A stretch of 17,562 nucleotides of DNA from Candidatus Moraniibacteriota bacterium (GCA_023261605.1 JAHFOP010000016.1:1-17562); one strand, 5' to 3'. Shown: positions 1-7,115, numbered from the stretch's first letter. Notes: a model not told the origin generated them from the sequence alone. Translations and numbers: made by a program.

Positions 1-672
1 GACGTAACGCGGACAAAGTTTTTTGTCCTGAATTTTCACGGTCAGTTGTTTTGATTTTTTAGCGGATAATTTCAAATCATCAAAATCATACACAAATTTT
101 CGTCCTTCCAAAGCCGCCATTTCCCGCGCCACCCCAACATGGCTCATGGCATCATGGGCGCGATCCGGCAAGACTTTGATTTCAAAAATCGTGTCGACTT
201 GTCCGAAATACTCCGCTAACGATTGCCCGATTTTGGCCTTAGCGTCTAAGATTAAAATCCGACTATGATCTTCGCTCAATCCTAATTCATCTTCCGCACA
301 CAGCATTCCACAAGATGTTTCTCCACGCATTTCTACTTCCTTAATTTCCATGCCATTAGGCAACTTTGCACCGATTAAAGCAACTGGTACTTTTTGGCCG
401 ACAGCGATGTTGGGTGCGCCACAAACGATTTGCAATTTTTGCATAGTTTTAGAAGCAAGATCTTGCGTCTCTACGATAGCAATCTGCAATTTATCCGCAT
501 TCGGATGATTCTTCACTTCCAAAATTTCCCCCACCACTACGCCATCCAGATACTGGCCTGTTTTTTCCAAACCTTCCAATTCAAAAGCATGCATCGTCAA
601 AAGATCCGCCGCTTTTTCCGGCGAGAGTTTTGTGTCTGATAATTCCTTGAGCCAATCGAATGAATATTTCAT
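1..672 (-). CDS. pheT: Phenylalanyl-tRNA synthetase beta subunit, N-terminal 224 residues (3' end cut by window)
   Basis: The beta subunit pairs with PheS to form the (alpha-beta)2 enzyme that charges tRNA-Phe in the cytoplasm. The reading frame is open from ATG at 672 to base 1, giving 224 residues that begin MKYSFDWLKEL, the usual PheT start. Residues about 40-150 form the EMAP/tRNA-binding OB fold, with GVVVGEILEV, HPNADKL and the CGAPN segment, followed by the start of the B1/B5 region. Family members are about 650-800 aa, so the editing and B5/FDX domains lie to the left of the window. The start codon is only 3 nt after the pheS stop, so translation is probably coupled and both genes share the pheS promoter. 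Identification is by family motifs and gene order and is secure. Confidence 0.95.
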   Translation of the reverse strand, partial: MKYSFDWLKELSDTKLSPEKAADLLTMHAFELEGLEKTGQYLDGVVVGEILEVKNHPNADKLQIAIVETQDLASKTMQKLQIVCGAPNIAVGQKVPVALIGAKLPNGMEIKEVEMRGETSCGMLCAEDELGLSEDHSRILILDAKAKIGQSLAEYFGQVDTIFEIKVLPDRAHDAMSHVGVAREMAALEGRKFVYDFDDLKLSAKKSKQLTVKIQDKKLCPRYV

Positions 673-675
673 AAT

Positions 676-1692
676 TTAGAACTGTTTAATAAATCGTAAA
701 TCTCCGCTGTGGAAAAGTCTTATGTCATCAATCTTATATTTCATCATGGCCAAGCGTTCAAAACCAAATCCCCAGGCAAATCCTTGGTATTTATTTCTCG
801 GATAACCCGCGGCCACAAAAACATTTTGATTGACCATGCCAGCCCCACCCAGTTCCAGCCAGCCGCCGCCGCGGCAACCTTTACAACCGACTCCGTGACA
901 CATCGTGCAAGTGATGTCAAATTCAAAACTCGGTTCGGTGAACGGGAAATAGCTGGGACGGAGCCGCACTTTGACATCCGTCTCGAAAAACTGAGAGAAG
1001 AAAACTTCGGCGATGTGTTTCAAATTGCCCACATTGACTTTTTCCCCGACAACCAACGCTTCGAATTGATAGAAAGTGTGTTCATGCGTCGCGTCTGTCG
1101 CTTCATTGCGAAAACATTTACCGGGCGCAATGATGCGGAACGGCGGTTTGTGACGCTGCATATATCTGGCTTGCATGGCTGAGGTTTGAGAACGCATTGC
1201 CAGTTCAGCATCTTTCACAAAAAAAGTATCCTGCATGTCACGCGCCGGATGATCTTTCGGAATGTTCAGCGCATCAAAATTGTAAAATTCCGTTTCCACT
1301 TCCGGTCCGTCAGCAATTTCAAACCCCATGCCGGTGAAAATATCTTCAATTTCCGCGCGCACCAAAGAAATCGGATTGAGATGTCCGACAGTCTGTTTTT
1401 TCCCGGGCATAGTGACATCTATTTTTTCTGCAGTCAGATCAGTCTGGCCGGAAAGTTCTTGGCGCTTATCTTCAATCAGTGCGGCAATTTCATTTTTCAC
1501 CTCATTGGCCAAAGGACCAATCTTGCGCCGATCATCCGGAGAAAGATTTTTCAGATTTTTCAAAATTTCATTGAATTCGCTCTTGCGTCCCGAGTATTTT
1601 TTCTCCAAATCAAAAAGGTCACCTTCAGTCACAACCTTTTCCATCTCCTCCAGAAATCGTTTTTTTAAGTCTGCTATTTTTTGTTCTATCAT
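676..1692 (-). CDS. pheS: Phenylalanyl-tRNA synthetase alpha subunit
   Basis: Catalytic subunit of PheRS, a class II synthetase that activates phenylalanine with ATP and transfers it to tRNA-Phe. It has 338 residues, a normal length. Residues 1-90 form the N-terminal coiled coil that contacts tRNA. Motif 1 lies around 103-130 (GHLNPISLVRAEIEDIF), motif 2 around 193-211 (CFRNEATDATHEHTFYQFE) and motif 3 around 304-316 (GFAWGFGFERLAM). Residues 262-273 carry a CxxC-x4-CxxC knuckle (C262, C265, C270, C273) just before GWLELGGAGMV. Such a Cys insert occurs in many bacterial PheS proteins and may bind zinc. The gene is first in a pheST operon, with the promoter at 1733-1761 and pheT 3 nt downstream. 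Confidence 0.97.
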   Translation of the reverse strand: MIEQKIADLKKRFLEEMEKVVTEGDLFDLEKKYSGRKSEFNEILKNLKNLSPDDRRKIGPLANEVKNEIAALIEDKRQELSGQTDLTAEKIDVTMPGKKQTVGHLNPISLVRAEIEDIFTGMGFEIADGPEVETEFYNFDALNIPKDHPARDMQDTFFVKDAELAMRSQTSAMQARYMQRHKPPFRIIAPGKCFRNEATDATHEHTFYQFEALVVGEKVNVGNLKHIAEVFFSQFFETDVKVRLRPSYFPFTEPSFEFDITCTMCHGVGCKGCRGGGWLELGGAGMVNQNVFVAAGYPRNKYQGFAWGFGFERLAMMKYKIDDIRLFHSGDLRFIKQF

Positions 1693-1732
1693 TGCTTTTT
1701 ATATTCTTTCGAGTTATCTTTACGATATTCCT

Positions 1733-1761
1733 ATTCTATAATTTAACCTTGAAAAAGTCAA
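1733..1761 (-). promoter_or_regulatory. Sigma70-type promoter of pheST
   Basis: On the minus strand TTGACT (1761-1756) and TAGAAT (1738-1733) are separated by exactly 17 nt. This is near the consensus of housekeeping sigma factors and puts the transcript start about 30-35 nt before the pheS ATG. It lies in the divergent gap between pheS and the penicillin-binding protein. No T-box-like leader or attenuator fits in so short a 5' UTR. Confidence 0.75.
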
Positions 1762-1831
1762 AAAATCCGGCCAATTCTTAAGCTCCCCCAACAGGATTGA
1801 ATAAATAAAGCCGAAATACGGTACTAATGAT

Positions 1832-3931
1832 ATGAAAAAAAAGAAACCAGAATTGAGCTTGATTTTCTTCGTTAGAGAGATATGCATGATTACCCTCTAT
1901 GTTTTTGTCATGCTTTCCGTTCCGGCTATTATTGGATTTTTCTATCTGACAATCAAAACGCCAGTTGGTAACCGACTTTTGCCAGCTGCCACGGCGCAAA
2001 CCACTTTCCTCTATGACCGCACCGGAAAGCATATCCTCTATACATTGCATGGGGAAGAAAATCGACAAGTGCTCATTCATTCTCAAATACCTGACGCAAT
2101 GCGCACCGCCACCATTGCGACCGAAGATGCTTCTTTCTATTCCCACCACGGCGTAGATTTTCTGGCCATCCTGCGCGCTTTCAAAATGAACCTCGCCGCC
2201 GGCACTACCGTCCAGGGTGGTTCAACCATCACACAGCAGCTGGCGCGCAGTCTTTTTCTCGATCGCCAAAAGACACTGCAAAGAAAAATTATGGAAGCGG
2301 TTTATGCCGTAAAGCTGGAAAGGAAATACACTAAGGATCAAATCTTGGACGCATATCTAAATGAAGTGCCCTATGGCTCAAACGCATATGGTGTGGAAGC
2401 TGCTTCTGAAACTTATTTTCAAAAACCAGCCCATGAGCTCACGCTTGATGAAGCGGCTTTTTTGGCCGCTCTGCCGAAAGCTCCTACGTACTATTCTCCT
2501 TATGGAGAGAATAAAACACTATTAGTCAAAAGACAAAAAGAAATCCTCCATCGAATTTCCGTCTTGAACCTAGCGACCCCAGCCGAGATATCCGCCGCTC
2601 TCAAAACTGACACGCTCAAAAAATTAGCGCCCTTCACCCAGCCAATCAGCGCTCCCCATTTCGTTTTCTATGTCCAGAATTTATTAGAAAAAAAATATGG
2701 ACAAGATTTTTTAGAAACTGGCGGACTCAAAATTTATACAACGCTTGATTATGACAAACAAAAACTCGCCGAAGATGTAGTCAAAAATAGCGCCTCCGCC
2801 TTGGAAGGTTACGGTGCCCATAATGCCGCGCTTGTGGCCATTGACCCGAAGAACGGACAGATTTTGTCGATGGTCGGCTCTGAGAACTATTTCGACTCTA
2901 CTATTGACGGCCAAGTCAATGTCGCCATAAGTCTTCGTCAACCAGGATCATCTTTCAAGCCCATCGTCTACGCCGCCGCTTTTGAGAAAGGTTTTCAACC
3001 GGAAACTCTAGTCCTCGATGCTCCAACTGACTTCGGACCGGACGGAAGCGGCCGCGATTACATCCCGCAAAACTATGACAGCACTTTTCATGGCGTACTT
3101 TCCATGCGCTCGGCTCTCGCCATGTCGCTGAATATTCCAGCTATCAAAACTTTGCGCGCTGTCGGCTTGCCAGATGCCATCAGCATGGCGCATCGCCTGG
3201 GCATCACCACGCTTAATGATCCGCAGCGCTACGGGCTATCCCTAGTGATTGGCGGCGGTGAAGTCACCTTGCTCGATGAAACTTCCGCTTTTTCTGTTTT
3301 TGCCAACGATGGCAACAGAAATCCGATTGATCCTATTTTGAAAATAACCGACAGCCAAGGCAGCATATTGTATAAAAATCAGACGCAAAATTTACCGATA
3401 CTTGATCCACAAGTTGCGCGAAAAATTAATTCCATCTTATCCGACAATCCAGCCCGCACACCCGTTTTCGGCCCGAACAGCCCGCTTTTTATTCCTAATC
3501 GTATCGTTGCCGCCAAAACCGGTACCACTCAAGAATTCCGTGATGCGTGGACAGTCGGCTATACGCCCGACTTAGCGGTAGGCGTGTGGGCCGGTAATAA
3601 CAATAATCTTCCAATGCACGGCGGTGCTGATGGCGTCTTTGTGGCCGCTCCCATTTGGAACCATTTCATGTCTGCCGCTCTAGCTTCATATCCCAATGGA
3701 ACTTTTCTCGCTTATGACAAATCAGACACTGTGCCCCCTCAAAACTCGCAAACCAATCTAGCTTCATTCACCCAGAAAATCACTTACTACAAAATTTCTA
3801 GCGGCAAAAAAATTTCCGAAAGCAAAGCCCAAAAATTAGGCGCGGATAAAGTCAGAAAAGAAACCACCCTAATCTCTCAAGACGGCACCACAAATGCCAC
3901 TTTTCCAGACCAGCAAAAACCGGTCTTCTGA
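1832..3931 (+). CDS. Class A penicillin-binding protein (bifunctional transglycosylase/transpeptidase, PBP1A-like)
   Basis: Bifunctional peptidoglycan synthase of 699 residues. It polymerises lipid II glycan strands and cross-links their peptides on the outer face of the cytoplasmic membrane. After a basic start (MKKKK) there is one membrane anchor at about residues 17-43. The GT51 transglycosylase domain follows, with IATEDASFYSHHG (catalytic E98), GGSTITQQLARS and RKIMEAVYAVKLERKYTK. The transpeptidase domain has SSFK (nucleophile S373), SLN (S432-N434) and KTG (K562-G564). All catalytic motifs are present. The short polar C-terminal tail of about 60 residues has no recognised domain. The start lacks an obvious Shine-Dalgarno. 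It is divergent from pheS and stands as a single gene, because the next gene has its own promoter starting just after this stop. Confidence 0.95.
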   Translation: MKKKKPELSLIFFVREICMITLYVFVMLSVPAIIGFFYLTIKTPVGNRLLPAATAQTTFLYDRTGKHILYTLHGEENRQVLIHSQIPDAMRTATIATEDASFYSHHGVDFLAILRAFKMNLAAGTTVQGGSTITQQLARSLFLDRQKTLQRKIMEAVYAVKLERKYTKDQILDAYLNEVPYGSNAYGVEAASETYFQKPAHELTLDEAAFLAALPKAPTYYSPYGENKTLLVKRQKEILHRISVLNLATPAEISAALKTDTLKKLAPFTQPISAPHFVFYVQNLLEKKYGQDFLETGGLKIYTTLDYDKQKLAEDVVKNSASALEGYGAHNAALVAIDPKNGQILSMVGSENYFDSTIDGQVNVAISLRQPGSSFKPIVYAAAFEKGFQPETLVLDAPTDFGPDGSGRDYIPQNYDSTFHGVLSMRSALAMSLNIPAIKTLRAVGLPDAISMAHRLGITTLNDPQRYGLSLVIGGGEVTLLDETSAFSVFANDGNRNPIDPILKITDSQGSILYKNQTQNLPILDPQVARKINSILSDNPARTPVFGPNSPLFIPNRIVAAKTGTTQEFRDAWTVGYTPDLAVGVWAGNNNNLPMHGGADGVFVAAPIWNHFMSAALASYPNGTFLAYDKSDTVPPQNSQTNLASFTQKITYYKISSGKKISESKAQKLGADKVRKETTLISQDGTTNATFPDQQKPVF

Positions 3932-3934
3932 CCC

Positions 3935-3963
3935 TTGACAAGAGCTTACTAGGGTGATACTCT
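3935..3963 (+). promoter_or_regulatory. Sigma70-type promoter for the 113-aa orphan
   Basis: A perfect TTGACA (3935-3940) is followed after 17 nt by TACTCT (3958-3963), three bases past the stop of the penicillin-binding protein gene. The predicted transcript starts near 3970 and has a leader of about 50 nt containing GGAGG. The -10 is weaker than the -35. Confidence 0.6.
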
Positions 3964-4008
3964 GCAAAGTCACGAAAAACCGGTTCCTTAATTAACAATA
4001 GACTTGTT

Positions 4009-4013
4009 GGAGG
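4009..4013 (+). promoter_or_regulatory. Strong Shine-Dalgarno that fixes the start of the 113-aa orphan
   Basis: GGAGG is placed 5 nt before ATG at 4019. It rules against the in-frame TTG at 4004, which lies upstream of the Shine-Dalgarno, and favours 4019. It stands out because most other starts in this window have no recognisable Shine-Dalgarno. Confidence 0.75.
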
Positions 4014-4018
4014 ATATT

Positions 4019-4360
4019 ATGTTGATGGAAAAGCTATCAATATCTAAGCTAAATGCCATCCCCGAACAGATATCCCACGTCATCATAGGAGAAAATAAGA
4101 GATCCCTGATTATAACTTTCAGTAATACTACTGCGAGAAGCGATATAGCAAAGTTCATCCATAACTTTCATATACTTCTGCTCCATCAGGGAGAAATAAT
4201 TTCTTATTTTTCAACTTCCTTTCTCGTATGCAATAAAAAATTATTAAACGAAAAGAATCAACTATCAGTTGATTTAAACGTTACCAATGACATACAGAAA
4301 GACGATATTGTGGGAGTGCATATCTTCGAGGAAAAACCAAATCTTTTCGAATTGCTATAA
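4019..4360 (+). CDS. Hypothetical protein, 113 aa, family not recognised
   Basis: Not recognised. The protein begins MLMEKLSISKLNAIPEQ, is soluble-looking, and has no signal peptide or membrane helix. It mixes beta-like hydrophobic segments (HVIIGENKRSLIITF, GEIISYFSTSFLVC) with a helical stretch (SDIAKFIHNFHILLL) and ends in an acidic VGVHIFEE segment. One cysteine (residue 73 by this start) is present. The gene looks real because it has a TTGACA promoter, a good Shine-Dalgarno and a terminator immediately after its stop codon, making it a self-contained monocistronic unit. It is AT-rich by eye compared with the penicillin-binding protein gene upstream, which could reflect separate acquisition. 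Function unknown. Confidence 0.75.
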   Translation: MLMEKLSISKLNAIPEQISHVIIGENKRSLIITFSNTTARSDIAKFIHNFHILLLHQGEIISYFSTSFLVCNKKLLNEKNQLSVDLNVTNDIQKDDIVGVHIFEEKPNLFELL

Positions 4361-4362
4361 AA

Positions 4363-4391
4363 AAGCAGCGACCCCAGAGGAATCGCTGCTT
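4363..4391. terminator. Bidirectional intrinsic terminator between convergent genes
   Basis: A 9-bp perfect stem, AAGCAGCGA (4363-4371) with TCGCTGCTT (4383-4391), encloses an 11-nt loop. A T-rich run follows on the plus strand (ATTTTTTTAT). On the minus strand the same stem is followed by TTTTTTAT, so it can end both the 113-aa gene (+) and the 183-aa gene (-). Confidence 0.9.
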
Positions 4392-4413
4392 ATTTTTTTA
4401 TCTTCTATTTTCT

Positions 4414-4965
4414 TTATTGCCCGATTTCTGATTTTAATCTAGCTATAGCCTTAACGGATTCCTCATCTTCTCCGAAATAATCAGCTAACTTAATTGCTCC
4501 TTCTATCTTTCTTTTGACTTCATCAACTTTAACTGATCCACCTTCAGCCTCTGGTAACTCATTCTTTTTTCTAAGTTCCAATGATAAAAATCTACTGTAG
4601 TTGACAAAACCTTCTTCGCCAGAAGAAAGATAATCCCTTATCGCTTCTAGAAGTTCAGTGGCGGCTTTTAGCCCGTCCATTGCTCTTTCATTGTTTTCTT
4701 CATCAATAGGTTTTTTCTCAACCATCTGGATATCTTGATTTATCAGATTCATTCTAAGATTTATGCCTCTCTCTATCTCGGCTTTTTTGTCTTCTGTATC
4801 AGCAGAAAGCAATTCTTTTATCAATGCCTTCGCCTCTTCAAGATGTTCTGCGCCAGCTTTTTCGCGTCTCAGTATTTCATTTTTTATTTCATCCGTATTA
4901 ACAACTATACCAGGCTCAGGAATATCCTTTTCATTTTCTTCTGGTTTATAATTTAGCATTTCCAT
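4414..4965 (-). CDS. Hypothetical acidic helical protein, 183 aa
   Basis: Not recognised. The protein is strongly charged and Glu/Lys-rich (PEENEKDIPEPG, REKAGAEHLEEAKALIKELL, KKPIDEENNERAMDGLK), has no cysteine and no membrane segment, and is predicted by eye to be almost wholly alpha-helical with coiled-coil character. The ATG at 4965 is the only reasonable start, because an in-frame TAA lies 18-20 nt upstream. GGAGAA occurs about 24 nt before the ATG, too far for a normal Shine-Dalgarno. It is monocistronic, with a TATAAT promoter upstream and the shared bidirectional terminator downstream. Similar acidic orphans are common in reduced CPR genomes, but no function can be read. Confidence 0.75.
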   Translation of the reverse strand: MEMLNYKPEENEKDIPEPGIVVNTDEIKNEILRREKAGAEHLEEAKALIKELLSADTEDKKAEIERGINLRMNLINQDIQMVEKKPIDEENNERAMDGLKAATELLEAIRDYLSSGEEGFVNYSRFLSLELRKKNELPEAEGGSVKVDEVKRKIEGAIKLADYFGEDEESVKAIARLKSEIGQ

Positions 4966-5006
4966 ATTCTTATTCTTAAATAATTATAATTCTCCTTATT
5001 GACCAT

Positions 5007-5033
5007 ATTATACCTTAACCAAAAAAATGACAA
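5007..5033 (-). promoter_or_regulatory. Probable promoter of the 183-aa orphan
   Basis: On the minus strand a perfect TATAAT (5012-5007) is preceded by TTGTCA (5033-5028) with a short 15-nt spacer. The -10 is convincing; the spacing is suboptimal. The predicted leader is about 35 nt. Confidence 0.5.
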
Positions 5034-5088
5034 CTGCCTCAAAACAACGCACCTTTTTCAGAGTATGCTTTTTCTTTTAATTCACTGC

Positions 5089-5283
5089 TTATTTCAGAGT
5101 ACTGATCCCCAAAATCTTATACAGAGGGCAATAACCGGTAATGGCCGTAAAAAGTAGGACAATTCCTACGATATAGCCAAGAAATGCCACAAGACCCGTC
5201 AGTATGGCATAAGCCACATAAAGAATCACCACCCCGACAATCGCGCGAATGGCGCGATCCATTGTGCTCTCGTTTTTTATCAT
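5089..5283 (-). CDS. DUF2892-type small inner-membrane protein
   Basis: A 64-residue protein beginning MIKNESTMDRAIRAIVG. It has two closely spaced membrane helices (about residues 12-28 and 31-49), a short GYCPLYKILG segment with C52, and a basic end. The DRxxR start, the Gly-rich helices and the GxCPLY motif are the signature of the DUF2892 (YgaP membrane domain-like) family, whose members are 60-70 aa. Some relatives are fused to rhodanese domains and linked with sulfur chemistry, but no rhodanese is encoded nearby. It is probably monocistronic: the neighbour at 4414-4965 has its own promoter. Function unknown. Confidence 0.8.
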   Translation of the reverse strand: MIKNESTMDRAIRAIVGVVILYVAYAILTGLVAFLGYIVGIVLLFTAITGYCPLYKILGISTLK

Positions 5284-5437
5284 AGTTTTATTTTTAATTA
5301 ATTATACAAAACTTTTATCACATTTCCTCTTTATTCTAAATCTTTATCAAAATTACGCAATAACGTTTTTTATGCTATCCTTCAATAAACTATACAAGTA
5401 TCGCAATCAAATATAACAAAAAAAAGGGGGGGTTGCC

Positions 5438-5614
5438 ATGGAACAATTGGAGGGGTTGATTTTTTTTATTTGGTTTCTAAGCACAGCTACGTTATTAACA
5501 GCGGCTCTGGTAGCTTGGGCGATTTCAAGGATCATCATCCGATTATGTTTTCTTATAAAAACAAAACTGGTGATGTTTTTTGCAAAAAAGGAGGAGTCGG
5601 ATGAGAGGAGCTGA
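5438..5614 (+). CDS. Small single-helix membrane protein, 58 aa, not recognised
   Basis: ATG at 5438 opens 58 codons to TGA at 5612. The product starts MEQLEGLIFFIWFLS. It has one long hydrophobic helix (about residues 7-29), then a basic amphipathic stretch (RIIIRLCFLIKTKLVMFF) and a charged tail (AKKEESDERS). Support comes from a G-rich ribosome site (A8 then G7, ending 5 nt before the ATG) and from an intrinsic terminator whose stem begins inside the last codons. The gene runs opposite to both neighbours, in what would otherwise be a 388-bp gap between two minus-strand genes. It resembles small regulatory or toxin-like membrane proteins only in architecture; no family is claimed. Confidence 0.65.
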   Translation: MEQLEGLIFFIWFLSTATLLTAALVAWAISRIIIRLCFLIKTKLVMFFAKKEESDERS

Positions 5615-5635
5615 AGGAAATCTTTCCCAGCTCCT
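5606..5635 (+). terminator. Intrinsic terminator of the 58-aa membrane protein gene
   Basis: AGGAGCTG (5606-5613) pairs with CAGCTCCT (5628-5635). The stem extends inward through GGAA/TTCC after a two-base bulge and is followed by TTTTAATATT. The stem overlaps the TGA stop at 5612-5614. On the opposite strand it lacks a T-run, so it serves the plus-strand gene rather than the RluF-like gene. Confidence 0.8.
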
Positions 5636-5671
5636 TTTAATATTGCCTCCCCCCTGAAAAAATTTTTGCAA

Positions 5672-6385
5672 TTATAATCCCAAGTCTTGCAAAAGCGTCT
5701 GCAATTCGTTTTTTTTAATCGCACGATATTGCCCTTCGCCCAAATTGCCTAGTTGGATGTTCATTATTTTGATCCGGTTGAGGTCAATGACACGATATCC
5801 GAGAGCCGAACACATCCGCCGGATTTGGCGCTTCTTGCCTTCGGTAAGAATGATGGAAAAAAAATCCGGCGATTCTCTTTTGACTACGCATTTTTTAGTG
5901 CGATACCCGTCGTCCAATTTCACGCCATCCCCCATTCGCTTGATAAATTCCTTAGTAATAGAATTATTCACTTGAACTACATATTTTTTCTCATGTTCAT
6001 AATCAGGATTAAGGAGCTTATCAGTCAGACGTCCGTCGTTGGTCAAAATGATAAGTCCGCGCGAATCTTTGTCCAATCTCCCTAATGGGAAAACTTTTTC
6101 CGGAAACTTGATAGTTTCCAAGATCCCCTTTTCTCCTTTTTGTGGGCTGTGCGTCACAATGCCGATCGGTTTATTTAGCATATAATAGACACATTTTTTC
6201 TGGTTGGAAAAAGTGACCTTGTCATTTTCAGTCACTATATCGCCCAGCTTGGCTTTTTTGCCATTCAGCTTGACTAGGCCGCCTTTAATCAACTCATCCG
6301 CTTCACGTCGTGAAGCTACATTTTGACTGGCCAAGTATTTATTTATTCTGATTGGGAATTCCATAGTTTTTTCAATTAGGCTCAT
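5672..6385 (-). CDS. rluF: RluF-like 23S rRNA pseudouridine synthase (RsuA/RluB/RluE/RluF family)
   Basis: Isomerises a uridine of 23S rRNA to pseudouridine. An N-terminal S4 RNA-binding domain (IRINKYLASQNVASRREADELI) is followed by the catalytic domain with GRLDKDSRGLIILTNDG, whose Asp in RLD (residue 105 by this start) is the nucleophile. KKYVVQVN and the GKKRQIRRMCSALGYRV motif follow. The TKKCVVK segment and DKDSRGLI resemble RluF more than RluB or RsuA, so the symbol is a best fit. An in-frame ATG at 6421 is rejected because it lies inside the promoter at 6402-6429. ATG at 6385 is used here; ATG at 6364 (MEFPIRINKYL) leaves a longer leader and fits the family N-terminus equally well. 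The gene is monocistronic, downstream of the long export operon. Confidence 0.88.
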   Translation of the reverse strand: MSLIEKTMEFPIRINKYLASQNVASRREADELIKGGLVKLNGKKAKLGDIVTENDKVTFSNQKKCVYYMLNKPIGIVTHSPQKGEKGILETIKFPEKVFPLGRLDKDSRGLIILTNDGRLTDKLLNPDYEHEKKYVVQVNNSITKEFIKRMGDGVKLDDGYRTKKCVVKRESPDFFSIILTEGKKRQIRRMCSALGYRVIDLNRIKIMNIQLGNLGEGQYRAIKKNELQTLLQDLGL

Positions 6386-6401
6386 TTCTATCGTATAGAA
6401 A

Positions 6402-6429
6402 ATAATAGCACGCTGGCGCATGACGTCAA
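6402..6429 (-). promoter_or_regulatory. Sigma70-type promoter of the RluF-like gene
   Basis: On the minus strand TTGACG (6429-6424) and TATTAT (6407-6402) have a 16-nt spacer. The transcript start would be near 6395, which excludes the ATG at 6421 as the start codon. Confidence 0.7.
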
Positions 6430-6452
6430 ATAGAAATTGCTCCTAACGCAAC

Positions 6453-6476
6453 AGAGCCGAGGCATTGCCTCGGCTC
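6453..6476. terminator. GC-rich hairpin ending the export operon (terminator-like, no U-tract)
   Basis: AGAGCCGAGGC (6453-6463) pairs perfectly over 11 bp with GCCTCGGCTCT (6466/6467-6476) around a 3-nt loop. It lies between the stop of the second DUF5666-like gene (6517) and the RluF promoter. No T-run follows on either strand, so termination is plausible but not shown. A second weaker hairpin, AAATTATT (6489-6496) with AATAATTT (6504-6511), sits between it and the stop codon. Confidence 0.55.
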
Positions 6477-6516
6477 TACATTGTTCTGAAATTATTCCCC
6501 CGAAATAATTTTGACT

Positions 6517-7008
6517 TTAGTTAGCCACGCCGGTCGCTGGTCCGCCGCTCCCTTGCGGAGCAGCCGGTCGAATCTGAATGTTTTGCGCTGTCACTGAGCC
6601 ATCCGAATTGGTTGTGCCATTGACCATCACGTCTTGACCGGTCGCCAAATCTGCAGCTGAACCATCAACAGTTTTTCCAACTGTCGCGGAAGATGAATAC
6701 AGAATTATTTTCGAACTTCCACTTCTGTCTTTCACTGTGATGCTTTTGTCATCCATAGCGATTATCTGACCAGAAATAAATCCACCGCCATTGCCGCCGC
6801 GCATACCAGCTGCGCCACCACGTCCTTGTCCCTGCCCCTGTTCTTGAGAGCCGCCATTTCTTCCGGCAAAATTCCCGCCGACCATCATACCAAGTCTCTG
6901 GTCATTTAAAACCAAGGAATTTTTTTCATGCACCGTGCCACCATAAAATCCCGCTCCACCTACGACGAGAGCGACCACGACTGTAATAGCAATTGATTTG
7001 CTGTTCAT
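6517..7008 (-). CDS. Membrane-anchored DUF5666-like protein with Gly-rich linker
   Basis: A 163-residue protein. Residues 5-24 form an N-terminal membrane anchor or uncleaved signal (IAITVVVALVVGGAGFYGG). Residues about 44-75 form a low-complexity Gly/Gln/Arg linker (GGSQEQGQGQGRGGAAGMRGG). Residues about 77-147 form a small beta domain (ISGQIIAMDDKSITVKDRSG, then SSKIILYSSSATVGK, ending GSVTAQNIQIRP). That GxIxxxDxxxxxVKDxxG pattern is typical of DUF5666/OB-like extracytoplasmic domains. The protein is a paralogue of the product at 10240-10761, which shares the same plan. It is the last gene of the operon, 107 nt after macB, with a large inverted repeat in that gap. Role unknown; it is probably an extracytoplasmic partner or sensor of the exporter. 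Confidence 0.75.
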   Translation of the reverse strand: MNSKSIAITVVVALVVGGAGFYGGTVHEKNSLVLNDQRLGMMVGGNFAGRNGGSQEQGQGQGRGGAAGMRGGNGGGFISGQIIAMDDKSITVKDRSGSSKIILYSSSATVGKTVDGSAADLATGQDVMVNGTTNSDGSVTAQNIQIRPAAPQGSGGPATGVAN

Positions 7009-7032
7009 TGTTTTTATTGTTAATAATTAAAT

Positions 7033-7115
7033 TCAGAACCACTGATTTTCACATGAATTTAAAATTCAAAATTCATGTGTAATTAGGATAATCAGGTGAT
7101 AATCAGTGGTTCTGA
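7033..7115. repeat. 83-bp nested inverted repeat between macB and the last operon gene
   Basis: Outer arms TCAGAACCACTGATT (7033-7047) and AATCAGTGGTTCTGA (7101-7115) are perfect over 15 bp. Inside them CACATGAATTT (7050-7060) pairs with AAATTCATGTG (7069-7079) around an 8-nt loop. The right arm abuts the macB stop codon. On the minus-strand transcript no U-tract follows, so it is more like a processing or stability element, or a miniature palindromic element, than a classic terminator. No target-site duplication is visible. Confidence 0.8.

Noticed and set aside
709..1668. Several plus-strand frames of 137-160 codons opposite pheS
   Set aside because: PheS on the minus strand has every class II motif; the opposite frames have no recognisable protein features.
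1797..1828. TTGAAT with TACTAA as a promoter for the penicillin-binding protein gene
   Set aside because: The spacer is 19 nt and the -10 lies only 4 nt before the ATG, leaving no leader; too weak to annotate.
6386..6421. N-terminal extension of the RluF-like protein to ATG at 6421
   Set aside because: It overlaps the -10 and lies upstream of the predicted transcript start; the extra residues are not conserved in the family.
6444..6487. CCTAAC and GTTCTGA flanking the 6453 hairpin, resembling an attC site
   Set aside because: The 3' end GTTCTGA does not fit GTTRRRY, the first core lacks a purine, and the stem is a perfect short hairpin without the inner boxes.
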